Positions 7,675 to 14,283 of a DNA stretch of 15,407 nt are shown here, piece after piece (positions within the stretch are counted from its first letter, which is position 1; each line of letters starts with the position of its first letter). The stretch covers positions 1 through 15,407 of the forward strand of contig NZ_VKDB01000043.1 of the NCBI RefSeq assembly GCF_007280555.1, in the 5' to 3' direction. A program made the translations under genes and the position numbers. This DNA comes from Deinococcus detaillensis. Lineage in GTDB: Bacteria; Deinococcota; Deinococci; Deinococcales; Deinococcaceae. The notes below the pieces were generated by a model, which had not been told where the DNA came from, did no database searches, and saw only the letters and a list, made by a program, of their open reading frames with translations.

Positions 7675-8613
7675 TTATTTGTCGTCGCGGCGGCCCGAGC
7701 CACCCCAGCCCATATCGCGCCGGGCGCGTGGGCGAGAGTCGCTGTCTGAGCTGCCGCCACTGCTCGTTTCGCGGCGGGGGGCGCTGCGGTCGCCTTGATA
7801 GCTGCCGCCTTCACGGTTGCCCTGATAGCCGCCGCTGCTGCTCTCGCGGGGCTTGAATCCACCACGGTCGCCGCCGCCTTGGTATCCGCCGCTTCCACCG
7901 CTACGCTCGCCACGGTCTTCGCGGGGGCGGAAGCCGCCTTCACGGTTGCCCTGATACCCGCCGCTGCTGCCGCCTCTGTCGTTGCCACGGTCTTCACGGG
8001 GTTTGAAGCCGCCTTCGCGGTTGCCCTGATAGCCGCCGCTGCCGCCGCCTCTGTCGTTGCCACGGTCTTCACGGGGACGGAAACCACCTTCACGGTTGCC
8101 CTGATAACCACCGCTTCCACCGCTACGCTCGCCACGGTCTTCGCGGGGGCGGAAGCCGCCTTCACGGTTGCCCTGATACCCGCCGCTGCTGCGCTCGCCG
8201 CCTCTGTCGTTGCCACGGTCTTCGCGGGGCTTGAAGCCGCCGCGTTCAGCATTTTCGCGGCCCGCACCTGCACCCGCGCCCTGACTTTCGCGCAGTTCGC
8301 GCATCTCGCGGCGCAGGCCACGGATTTCTTTGCCCTGCTCGTCAAGCGTTTCTTGCAACTTGTTGAGCATCGAGAACAGCTGTCCGGCGTCGATAAATTC
8401 TTCGTCGTCCTCGCTGTCCTCACCGTCTTCGCCTTCTGCTTCTTCGGCGTCTAATTCAGCGTCCTCGTCAATTTCCTCGCCTTCGAGGTGGGGCAAAATG
8501 CTCTGCACAGCGGCGGGAGCCTCTTGCTGCTCAGTGTGCTCGGTCTGCTCTTCTGCGGCAGCCGCGTTGATGGTGTCTTGCTGCTCGCCTTCGGGTTGGT
8601 GCTGATCGCTCAT
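7675..8613 (-). CDS. Acidic/coiled-coil protein with RGG-YQG tandem repeats, unknown function
   Basis: 312 aa with three parts. Residues 1-75 are strongly acidic and disordered, with a dense Glu/Asp run at 44-72. Residues 76-112 form a predicted amphipathic helix or coiled coil (FIDAGQLFSMLNKLQ onward). Residues 125-268 carry six repeats of about 18-27 aa with the pattern GGF(K/R)PREDRG..(R/S)GG.SGGYQGNRE, followed by a basic Ser/Arg/Gly tail. There are no cysteines, signal peptide or membrane segment. The composition resembles RGG-box RNA-binding and condensate-forming proteins of eukaryotes, but no established family is recognised. ATG at 8613 has AAAGGA upstream at about 10 nt. A strong terminator follows and no partner shares the transcript. 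RNA or DNA binding is inference. Confidence 0.85.
   Translation of the reverse strand: MSDQHQPEGEQQDTINAAAAEEQTEHTEQQEAPAAVQSILPHLEGEEIDEDAELDAEEAEGEDGEDSEDDEEFIDAGQLFSMLNKLQETLDEQGKEIRGLRREMRELRESQGAGAGAGRENAERGGFKPREDRGNDRGGERSSGGYQGNREGGFRPREDRGERSGGSGGYQGNREGGFRPREDRGNDRGGGSGGYQGNREGGFKPREDRGNDRGGSSGGYQGNREGGFRPREDRGERSGGSGGYQGGGDRGGFKPRESSSGGYQGNREGGSYQGDRSAPRRETSSGGSSDSDSRPRARRDMGWGGSGRRDDK
7810..8241 (-). repeat. In-frame tandem repeats (about 54-81 bp units)
   Basis: This segment encodes residues 125-268 of the RGG-repeat protein. Six units of 27, 24, 25, 25, 25 and 18 codons are highly similar in DNA as well as protein, which suggests recent expansion by slippage or recombination. 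Two variants alternate (NDRGG and GERSGG cores). Copy number may vary between strains. Confidence 0.85.
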
Positions 8614-8680
8614 GGTCTTTTTGTCCTTTGCCCGTTTTTCGGGTCTACCCCTTAGTCTATCACGCGCCTACACTGAGAGC
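8614..8680. promoter_or_regulatory. Divergent promoter region between RGG-repeat gene and 8681 gene
   Basis: Only 67 bp separate the two starts. Plus strand: TACACT (8669-8674) lies 6 nt before the ATG at 8681, a leaderless arrangement. Minus strand: TAGACT (8659-8654) could be a -10 giving a leader of about 35 nt that contains the hairpin CCCG-AAAAA-CGGG (8643-8631) and then AAAGGA. The two -10 elements are 9 bp apart, so the promoters must overlap and may interfere. Confidence 0.5.
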
Positions 8681-9028
8681 ATGACCCCACCCAGTAACTC
8701 TCCCAACAACACGGCGGCCAGTACCGCTGGCAAACCCGTCGCTGCCGCTGACCGCGCCCGCCTAGACCAAGTGTTTATGCAGGTGATGTTAGACGTGCAG
8801 GCCCAGGCCCAACAAAGCCGACCTCCGCAGGCAGGCAACCTCGCCGCCATGTTTCACAAAGAGCAGGTCAGCGAAGCGCTTCAGGGCTGCGCCATGCTGA
8901 TCGCGGGCTGGAACCAAAACCGAATCGACAGCGCCGGAACCACCCGAGCGGCGCGGGCATTTCGGGCGCTGGACTTGCCGGAACTTGCGGGGCGTATCGA
9001 GCAGCTCCACAAAATTGACGAAGGCTAA
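8681..9028 (+). CDS. Hypothetical protein, 115 aa
   Basis: The start is ATG 8681, chosen because TACACT sits 6 nt upstream (leaderless pattern) and the first 23 residues of the longer reading from 8612 are promoter sequence. The N-terminal 25 residues are Pro/Ser/Asn/Thr/Ala-rich and probably disordered; residues 25-112 look helical. One Cys (70) is present, and there is no membrane or signal segment. I do not recognise the family. It is divergent from the RGG-repeat gene and convergent with the HAD gene. Confidence 0.7.
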   Translation: MTPPSNSPNNTAASTAGKPVAAADRARLDQVFMQVMLDVQAQAQQSRPPQAGNLAAMFHKEQVSEALQGCAMLIAGWNQNRIDSAGTTRAARAFRALDLPELAGRIEQLHKIDEG

Positions 9029-9058
9029 AAAGGCGAGGGCTCAAACCCGGCCCGCCGA

Positions 9059-9688
9059 TCAGACGCCCAGCCAAGCCGCCAACTCTTTTTCAAAGGCCTC
9101 ATGCCGCTCGTGGGAGTAGAGCAGGCCATGAAAACCGTAGGCGTTGGCGGCGTCGATGTTTTCTTGCACGTCGTCTACAAAAGCGGTCTGCGCGGCGGGA
9201 CGCTGCATGGCCTCCTCAAGCGCGGCGAACGATTGGGGGTCAGGTTTCTTAATGCCGATTTCGTTGGAAAACACCAGAGCGTCAAAGCGGGTGAACTCGG
9301 GCCGCGCCCGCAGGTGATCACTCACCACCGGATAGTTGTTGCTGAGCAGGCCCACCCGGACGGTCTTGGGGAAAGCGGCGAGCGCGGCGTACATCGGGGC
9401 GTTGTCATGGACGCTGCTCAGATAAAGGGCTTCAAATTCTTCATAAGCAAACTCCACTCCAGTTTCTTGTTGCAAAGTCGCCCAGAACTGCGGCAGCGTC
9501 CACGCACCGACTTCGAGCTGGCGCACATGCTGGAAATAGCTTTGGCGCACCGTTTCCACGCTGACGCCGCCGCGCTCGGCCACCTTGCCAGTGGAGCGCC
9601 CATCAAAGGTGCCGATGGTAAATACGCCGCCCCAATCGAAAGCGACGTGACGCTGGGTGGATACAGAGCTGGAAGCTGGGGAAGTCAT
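9059..9688 (-). CDS. HAD-superfamily (IA-type) hydrolase
   Basis: About 209 aa from ATG 9688; a GTG at 9694 would add two residues. The four HAD motifs are visible (numbering from the GTG): I, FDWGGVF with nucleophile Asp20; II, LLSNN with Ser118; III, KKPDP with Lys150; IV, FVDD with Asp174/175. The usual second Asp of motif I is Gly, as in YihX-like members of the IA subclass, so phosphatase activity remains possible. The cap region lies between residues 30 and 100. Likely a cytoplasmic phosphatase of small phospho-metabolites; the substrate is unknown. No Shine-Dalgarno; AATAAT (9701-9696) is 7 nt before ATG 9688. Confidence 0.88.
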   Translation of the reverse strand: MTSPASSSVSTQRHVAFDWGGVFTIGTFDGRSTGKVAERGGVSVETVRQSYFQHVRQLEVGAWTLPQFWATLQQETGVEFAYEEFEALYLSSVHDNAPMYAALAAFPKTVRVGLLSNNYPVVSDHLRARPEFTRFDALVFSNEIGIKKPDPQSFAALEEAMQRPAAQTAFVDDVQENIDAANAYGFHGLLYSHERHEAFEKELAAWLGV

Positions 9689-9695
9689 GCCCACT

Positions 9696-9722
9696 ATTAT
9701 TGGTGAGTGAGCGCGGCATCAA
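9696..9722 (-). promoter_or_regulatory. Probable promoter of the HAD gene
   Basis: On the minus strand TTGATG (9722-9717) and AATAAT (9701-9696) are separated by 15 bp. The -10 matches TATAAT at 5 of 6 and lies 7 nt from ATG 9688, supporting that start and a leaderless transcript. The spacer is short. Confidence 0.4.
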
Positions 9723-9870
9723 GGCGGCACGCTCTAGGCCAATCGGAGACTTGTTTTGCTGCGTCACGAATATAAATAAATCTTTACCTCAACCACATAA
9801 TTAGCACATCACTTGGGTAGATACTGGCTTTTAGTTCCTGAGTTGGTTTGTTGCACCGCTTTTCTGTACA
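9723..9870. other. AT-rich non-coding stretch upstream of the structured RNA
   Basis: No ORF of note. The stretch from about 9765 to 9870 is clearly AT-richer than flanking genes. It holds several weak -10-like strings (for example around 9770-9780 and 9798-9803) but no convincing -35/-10 pair. TCTGTACAGA at 9863-9872 is a perfect 10-bp palindrome right at the 5' edge of the RNA candidate. If the RNA is an omega RNA, its guide would be read from this flank. Confidence 0.4.
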
Positions 9871-10055
9871 GAGGAATTGGAGGGTTTCGCCCACCTCCCA
9901 AGAACGGGCGTGCGAGTAGGCCGAGAGTGTTGTTGTGAGAAGTGTTCTTATGAAACATTAGGCCGCCGAACTGGTTCAAGTCCAGTTGCCTGCTTTGATC
10001 ACCACGTTATCAACTAAAACGTCTAAAGCCATCTCCTTCGGGGGATGGTTTTTTT
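9871..10055 (+). ncRNA. Structured RNA, candidate solitary HEARO/omega RNA (IscB/IsrB scaffold)
   Basis: Nested helices can be drawn by eye: GGAGG with CCTCC near 9879-9898; GTAGGC (9916-9921) with GCCTGC (9988-9993) closing a multi-branch region; AGTGTT (9941-9946) with AACATT (9954-9959); AACTGG (9969-9974) with CCAGTT (9982-9987); GCTTT (9992-9996) with AAAGC (10025-10029) around ACGTT (10004-10008) and AACGT (10018-10022). GGGCG (9906-9910) could pair with the loop CGCCC (9888-9892) as a pseudoknot. It ends in an intrinsic terminator. Short signatures (GTGCGAGTAGGCCGAGA, GCCGAACT, AACTAAAACGT) resemble what I recall of HEARO/omega RNAs. No IscB-like ORF follows; the next gene is unrelated. 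Alternatives: an unknown sRNA, or a Y RNA because of one T-arm-like hairpin. The 5' end is uncertain. Confidence 0.5.
10029..10055 (+). terminator. Intrinsic terminator of the structured RNA
   Basis: CCATCTCC (10029-10036), loop TTCG and GGGGATGG (10041-10048) form an 8-bp stem with one G-U pair and a UUCG tetraloop, followed by seven T (10049-10055). It has no protein gene upstream on the same strand, which supports an RNA gene ending here. Confidence 0.92.
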
Positions 10056-10129
10056 GGATGTCGGGGCGGCGGGCAAGTCTACGGCGGCCTTTTGCAGCGC
10101 GTGCCACAACCCAGTCCCAACCCAGCCGT

Positions 10130-10142
10130 TAAGGTGACACAG
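10130..10142 (+). promoter_or_regulatory. -10 or ribosome site of the DsbD-alpha-like gene
   Basis: TAAGGT (10130-10135) lies 7 nt before ATG 10143 and could be a leaderless -10. The overlapping AAGGTG (10131-10136) could instead act as a Shine-Dalgarno at 6 nt. Either reading favours 10143 over upstream starts. Confidence 0.4.
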
Positions 10143-10580
10143 ATGCTTCAGACGGCCCTTCTTACCCTCGCTCTACCAGCTACGCTGCTGGCTGCTCAAC
10201 AGAATGCTGCCGCTGAGATGACTGTTGAACTGCCTTCCGGCGTGTTGCTGAGCCGTTTCGCGCCCAACCAACTGACCCTCAGCGTAGGCGGACAGACGCA
10301 AACCCTTAGGCCGCTCGGCACACCCAACCGCCACGCCGACTACGCCGAATATTTCGGCACGCTGGAGCCGCTGCGCTTCCGGTTGCCGCTGGGCGGCCGA
10401 GGAGCCGGCAAGACTCCTGCGCAGGGCACCCTCAGTGCTCAGCTTTTTGTCTGTGACAAAGTGGCCCGGCTGTGTGCCATGCGGACGCTTAAGCTGCAAG
10501 TCACGCTCGGCAAAACCCTGCGGCTGACCCAAGCGCAGTTGCAACCCGCCCTGATAAGCAGCGAGGCCGACAGACCCTGA
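10143..10580 (+). CDS. Exported two-cysteine protein, DsbD-alpha-like
   Basis: 145 aa. Residues 1-18 are a hydrophobic segment typical of an export signal but without a basic residue; cleavage near Ala-Ala-Gln is plausible. The rest looks beta-rich. The only two cysteines, C104 and C111 (FVCDKVARLCAM), lie in a late strand-loop-strand segment, as do the redox pair of the N-terminal Ig-like domain of DsbD (there five residues apart, here six). I infer a periplasmic or envelope thiol-exchange domain made as a stand-alone protein. No DsbD membrane part lies nearby. It could also just have a structural disulfide. The next gene follows 17 nt later. Confidence 0.6.
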   Translation: MLQTALLTLALPATLLAAQQNAAAEMTVELPSGVLLSRFAPNQLTLSVGGQTQTLRPLGTPNRHADYAEYFGTLEPLRFRLPLGGRGAGKTPAQGTLSAQLFVCDKVARLCAMRTLKLQVTLGKTLRLTQAQLQPALISSEADRP

Positions 10581-10585
10581 AGCGC

Positions 10586-10591
10586 TAACTT
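10586..10591 (+). promoter_or_regulatory. Leaderless-type -10 of the MazG-like gene
   Basis: TAACTT lies 6 nt before ATG 10598 and there is no Shine-Dalgarno, so this gene may have its own leaderless transcript despite following the previous gene closely. Confidence 0.5.
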
Positions 10592-10597
10592 GAAGGC

Positions 10598-11050
10598 ATG
10601 TCCGGTTTCCCGCTTCAAACGGAAGTCCCCGAAAGTAACGCCCAAAAAGTGCAAGCCTTTCACGTCGCCATTGACTCGCCGTATCCAAAGCGTCCCATAG
10701 TGCCGAACGCTGAGCGGCTGAGCCTGCGCCTGACCCTGCTGCGAGAAGAAATGCAGGAAGTGGAAGCCGAATTTCAGCACCTCAGCGCCAATCTGGCCGC
10801 CACACCCGCCGATCTCGCGCCGCTGGCACACGAGTTGGCCGACTTGCTCTACGTCACTTACGGCGCTTTGGGAGCGCTGGGCGTGGACGCCGACGCAGTG
10901 TTTGCCGAAGTCCACCGCGCCAATCTCAGCAAAACCAGCGGCCCACGCCGCGCCGACGGCAAGCAGCTCAAACCCGGAGGCTGGCAAAAAGCCGATGTGC
11001 TGCGGGTAATGCTGGCGGAGATGAAAAGCGGGTCACCAGTCGAAAGGTAA
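10598..11050 (+). CDS. MazG-like NTP pyrophosphohydrolase (DR2231-like)
   Basis: 150 aa. It closely resembles, by memory, the D. radiodurans protein DR2231, an all-alpha NTP pyrophosphohydrolase that hydrolyses dUTP to dUMP and pyrophosphate. The metal motif EExxE...ExxD is complete: Glu50, Glu51, Glu54, Glu79 and Asp82. The segments LAPLAHELADLLYVTYGAL (73-91) and DADAVFAEVHRANLSK (97-112) with the following GPRRADGKQLKP are characteristic. Cytoplasmic; it would keep dUTP out of DNA. The start is set by TAACTT 6 nt upstream. Confidence 0.9.
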   Translation: MSGFPLQTEVPESNAQKVQAFHVAIDSPYPKRPIVPNAERLSLRLTLLREEMQEVEAEFQHLSANLAATPADLAPLAHELADLLYVTYGALGALGVDADAVFAEVHRANLSKTSGPRRADGKQLKPGGWQKADVLRVMLAEMKSGSPVER

Positions 11051-11107
11051 GAGGGTACTTCCCAGCTTCACACTGCCGCTCTTGGCCCGCTTACACAAGT
11101 AAAGATC

Positions 11108-11143
11108 AAAAAAGCAGCGGGCTGAGACGAACTAGCCCACTGC
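11108..11143 (-). terminator. Intrinsic terminator of the M20 amidohydrolase gene
   Basis: On the minus strand GCAGTGGGCT (11143-11134) pairs with AGCCCGCTGC (11123-11114), 10 bp with one G-U pair and a 10-nt loop, followed by six T (11113-11108). It lies about 40 nt after the stop of the gene at 11183. Confidence 0.9.
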
Positions 11144-11182
11144 CCAACCGCTCAGTTTACCCAGAGATAAATGTCGTTCTCC

Positions 11183-12373
11183 TTAGCTCGGCTTGCCCAA
11201 TTCCAAAGCCGCCGCGTGGAGCATCCGCACGCCCGTCACCAGGCTTTCTTCGTCCAGAGTGAAGCGGGGGTGGTGGTGCGGGTAATCGCTTTCGAGCAGT
11301 TCGTTGCCGCTGCCCACATTGAAATACGCGCCGGGGGCTTTGGTCAGGTAGGCCGAGAAGTCCTCGCCGCCCATGCTGGGCTGGGCCAGCTGAGCATTCT
11401 CGCCCACTTCGGCTTTGGCGATCTCCATTAGCTTGTTGGCCACCCAGTCTGTGTTGATGAGTGGGCGGTAGCCCATGTCGTACTGGAAAGTGTAGGTTGC
11501 TCCGTGTGCTTCAGCGACGCCCTTAATGACGCGCTCCAGCAGTCCGGGCGCACGCGCACGCAATTCGGGGTCGAACGAGCGCACCGTGCCCATCAGCTCA
11601 GCGGTGTCAGGGATAACGTTGTGGGTGGTTCCGGCTTGAAAGTACGTCACGCTGACCACCAGATTGTCAATGGCGCTGACGTTGCGGCTGACGATGTGCT
11701 GCAAGTTGGTGACGACCTGTGCGCCTATCGCGATAGGGTCAATGGCCTGCTCAGGGTGGGCGGCGTGCCCGCCTTTGCCGCGAATGGTGATCTGGAAGCT
11801 GTCGGGCGCGGCCATAAACGCTCCCGGCTTGACCGCCACCACGCCCGTCGGAAGCTGGGAGGCGAGGTGCAGGCCAGTCACCACGTCTACTCCGTCCATC
11901 AGTGAAGTGCTTTGAACGAGTTCTTCCGCGCCACCGGGGCCAATTTCCTCGGCGTGTTGGAAGATCATCCGGATTTCGCCGTTCACTTCTTCGGGCGACT
12001 CGCTGAGCAACTTGGCGACGCCCAGCAGCATGGACGTGTGTCCGTCATGGCCGCAGGCATGCATCACGCCTTTGTTCTGACTGACAAACTCGAAGCTGTT
12101 TTCTTCAGTGATCGGCAGGGCGTCGATGTCGGCCCGCAACAGCACCGTCTGACCGGGCTTGCCGCCCTTCAAGACTGCCAGCACGCTGGTCTCGCTGGGC
12201 CGCGTGACGGTCAGGTGCGGGAACTTGGCGAGCTCGGCAGCGATGTAGGCCGAGGTCTGGTGCTCGTGGAAGCCGAGTTCAGGATTGGCATGCAGGTGTC
12301 TGCGCCAAGCGGTGAGCTGCGGCAACAAAGCGGCGGCGCGTTCGCCGGAAGTCGTGCGGGGTAAGGTCGTCAT
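11183..12373 (-). CDS. M20D-family metal-dependent amidohydrolase (N-acyl-amino-acid type)
   Basis: 396 aa, normal for the amidohydrolase/aminoacylase/hippurate hydrolase group that cleaves N-acyl or N-aryl amides of amino acids with two metals. The motifs are intact: RRHLHANPELGFHE near the N-terminus, RADIDALP at 80-87, HACGHDGHT (105-113; Cys107 and His109 as ligands), HAEE (140-143), GLH (167-169), GKGGHAAHP for the dimerisation-domain His, and HHHPRF near the end. No signal peptide. ATG at 12373 has AAGGAG with a 5-nt spacer, one of the clearest ribosome sites here. It lies 80 nt after the M3 peptidase gene on the same strand. Exact substrate unknown. Confidence 0.93.
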   Translation of the reverse strand: MTTLPRTTSGERAAALLPQLTAWRRHLHANPELGFHEHQTSAYIAAELAKFPHLTVTRPSETSVLAVLKGGKPGQTVLLRADIDALPITEENSFEFVSQNKGVMHACGHDGHTSMLLGVAKLLSESPEEVNGEIRMIFQHAEEIGPGGAEELVQSTSLMDGVDVVTGLHLASQLPTGVVAVKPGAFMAAPDSFQITIRGKGGHAAHPEQAIDPIAIGAQVVTNLQHIVSRNVSAIDNLVVSVTYFQAGTTHNVIPDTAELMGTVRSFDPELRARAPGLLERVIKGVAEAHGATYTFQYDMGYRPLINTDWVANKLMEIAKAEVGENAQLAQPSMGGEDFSAYLTKAPGAYFNVGSGNELLESDYPHHHPRFTLDEESLVTGVRMLHAAALELGKPS

Positions 12374-12453
12374 AAAAACTCCTTTTTACACTTTGAATAG
12401 AAATGGAGGAACCGGGACTTGCAGTCTAGCGCTCAGGTCGGCTCCCACGCTGC

Positions 12454-14172
12454 TCATTGTTTCTGCACAAAGACCATCATCTCCGCCAAGTAAGCGCGGT
12501 CAAAGCGGAACTCCAGACCCGCCGCTTTGTAGAGTTCCGGCACGCTGACGGTGTTGCCGAGGCTCAGCGCGTCTTTGTAACGTTGCAACGCCGCCGCCCA
12601 GTCATGCTGCGAGGCCCGCCAAATGCCCAACGCCCCCAGGCTGCACATAGCGTATTCGAGGTAATAAAACGGAGCGCGGAAAATGTGGTAATACTGCCAC
12701 CCCGAGGCCCGCTCGACTCCGTCCAGCTCAGACCAATCCAACCAGGGGTGAAAAGCGCGGTCGAGTTCCAGCCATTTGGCGTCAAGCTCGGCAATACTGA
12801 CTTGCGGGCCGGTTTCGGAGTACAGCCAGTGCTGAAAAGCGTCCATCTGCGCGGCCCAAGGCAAAAAGAGAATGCTGCTTTCGAGTTGCTCGCGGCGCAC
12901 CCGCTCCAAGTCGGCGGGGAGGTAGGCGGCCTGCAACTCACCGAGTGCCAAAAACTCCATGGCCATGCTGGGCACTTCGATAAACTCCAGCGGACTCCAG
13001 CGGTTCCAAATCAGCGGCTGGGCGCGGGCACTGGCAAAAAAGTGAAAGGCGTGGCCCATTTCGTGCAGCAAGACCTTCAGATCGTTGGCGGTGCCCACCA
13101 CATTCATCACCACGAACGGCACACCGCTGGCCTGCAAACTCGAGCAGTAGGCGTGACTCATCTTGTTGGGGCGGCTGGCCAAATCCAGCAGTTCGCCGCG
13201 CATCTGTCCAAATTGTGCGCCGAGTGCCGGATCGAGGGCGTCAAAGACCCGCTCGGCAATGCCTTCCAGCTCCGCAGCGCTTTTGAAGGGCGTCAGCGGC
13301 GGACGGCCCTGCGCGTCGAGGGCGGTGCGGCGCGAGTAGTCCCAGGGCCGCAGGCTTTCGAGGCCGAGTTGCTCTCTCTTGCTGTCCATGATTGAGGCGG
13401 CCAGCGGCACCACTTCGCTCAAGATGGCCGCGTGAAAGTCGAGGCAGTCCTGCGGGGTGTAATCCACCCGGTCAAGCTCTTGCCAGCGGTAAGCGCGGTA
13501 ATCGCCCAGGCCGTCTCGACGCTTGAGGTCGGCGTTCAGCGCCAGTTGGCGGCGGGTGGCGAGCAGTTCGAGCAGCAGGCCGTCCAGCGCGGGCTTCATT
13601 TCAGCGCGGCTGCGGGCCATGGCTTGCCAGACCTGCTCGCGGCGCAGCCGGTCAGCGCTTCCCAGCAAGCTCTCGGCTTCCGGCACAGTCAGCTCGGAGT
13701 CTCCAAACTCCACCGTTTGGCCGCCGGTGATCTCAGCGTGGCGCTGCATCTGGGCGGCGTGCACCACACTCAGCTCAAGATTGGCTTCGCGGTAAAAGGC
13801 TGCGTCGTCACGCATTCGGCGGTATGCCAGCGCAAAATCGGGTGCGGGTTGGTAGCCTTCAAGCGCCAGCAGTTTCTGACGCAGGGCCTGCTCAGCGCGG
13901 CCCAGCGGCGGCACCAATTCCTCCTGAAAAGCGCTCAGCGCCCGCTGCGCTTCAAGGTCGGCGGTGTTGAGGTCGGCCCTCAGGCTCAGCACCGCGCCCA
14001 CCTGCGCGATTTCCTTGCTCAGTTCGCTCCAATCGGCAAGCCAACTCGCCGCGCCAGCGGGTGTCAAGTTGGCTTGCACAAGCGCTTCCATACGCGGCGC
14101 GTAGGTCGCCCAGCGCTGCTGCTCAGCCGTCAAGATCAGGTATTGCGAATCGGGTACTCGGTTGTCAGGCAT
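12454..14172 (-). CDS. M3-family zinc oligoendopeptidase (PepF-like)
   Basis: 572 aa, typical of bacterial oligoendopeptidase F relatives that cut short cytoplasmic peptides. The zinc motif HEMGHAFH begins at His370 (ligands His370 and His374, catalytic Glu371). The third ligand is Glu399 in FIEVPSMAMEF, 25 residues after His374 as in thimet oligopeptidase. The Tyr-rich substrate segment is present near the C-terminus (GWQYYHIFRAPFYYLEYA). The N-terminal half is helical. No signal peptide. The ATG at 14172 has no Shine-Dalgarno but TAAACT 6 nt upstream, so a leaderless mRNA is likely. It may be co-transcribed with the M20 gene. Confidence 0.93.
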   Translation of the reverse strand: MPDNRVPDSQYLILTAEQQRWATYAPRMEALVQANLTPAGAASWLADWSELSKEIAQVGAVLSLRADLNTADLEAQRALSAFQEELVPPLGRAEQALRQKLLALEGYQPAPDFALAYRRMRDDAAFYREANLELSVVHAAQMQRHAEITGGQTVEFGDSELTVPEAESLLGSADRLRREQVWQAMARSRAEMKPALDGLLLELLATRRQLALNADLKRRDGLGDYRAYRWQELDRVDYTPQDCLDFHAAILSEVVPLAASIMDSKREQLGLESLRPWDYSRRTALDAQGRPPLTPFKSAAELEGIAERVFDALDPALGAQFGQMRGELLDLASRPNKMSHAYCSSLQASGVPFVVMNVVGTANDLKVLLHEMGHAFHFFASARAQPLIWNRWSPLEFIEVPSMAMEFLALGELQAAYLPADLERVRREQLESSILFLPWAAQMDAFQHWLYSETGPQVSIAELDAKWLELDRAFHPWLDWSELDGVERASGWQYYHIFRAPFYYLEYAMCSLGALGIWRASQHDWAAALQRYKDALSLGNTVSVPELYKAAGLEFRFDRAYLAEMMVFVQKQ

Positions 14173-14178
14173 AGCGGC

Positions 14179-14184
14179 AGTTTA
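14179..14184 (-). promoter_or_regulatory. Leaderless-type -10 of the M3 peptidase gene
   Basis: TAAACT on the minus strand, 6 nt before ATG 14172. No recognisable -35. Confidence 0.55.
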
Positions 14185-14271
14185 GAGGAAGTGAAGTGGA
14201 GTCGCGGGCGAACGGGCGGGCGTTGTTTGCAACCAAACCGCTTATCTGCTACGACCCGCAGGCTCTGACGC

Positions 14272-14277
14272 TAAGCT
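14272..14277 (+). promoter_or_regulatory. Leaderless-type -10 of the GNAT gene
   Basis: TAAGCT, 6 nt before ATG 14284, no Shine-Dalgarno. The same hexamer and spacing occur before the FAD dehydrogenase. Confidence 0.55.
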
Positions 14278-14283
14278 CGGCAG

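Noticed and set aside
7795..8454. 219-aa plus-strand ORF with repeated VATVFTG-like units
   Set aside because: It is the antisense shadow of the RGG-repeat gene; its repeats come from those repeats, and the minus frame has start, ribosome site and terminator.
9029..9058. Bidirectional terminator between the convergent 8681 and HAD genes
   Set aside because: Only a bulged GC stem (GGC..GGGC/GCCC GCC) is present, with no T-tract on either strand.
9941..9960. Radiation/desiccation response motif (RDRM) near TTATGAAACATTA
   Set aside because: Spacing and half-sites do not fit the 17-bp RDRM palindrome; no RDRM was found upstream of any gene here.
9916..9993. A tRNA gene, suggested by the T-arm-like hairpin and a 7-nt loop resembling an anticodon loop
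   Set aside because: No D-arm pairing and no matching acceptor stem could be found, and the variable region is too long.
12457..14268. Long plus-strand ORFs (312 and 278 aa) opposite the M3 peptidase
   Set aside because: The minus strand encodes a complete M3 peptidase with all zinc ligands; the plus ORFs have no recognisable domains and arise from GC-rich codon bias.
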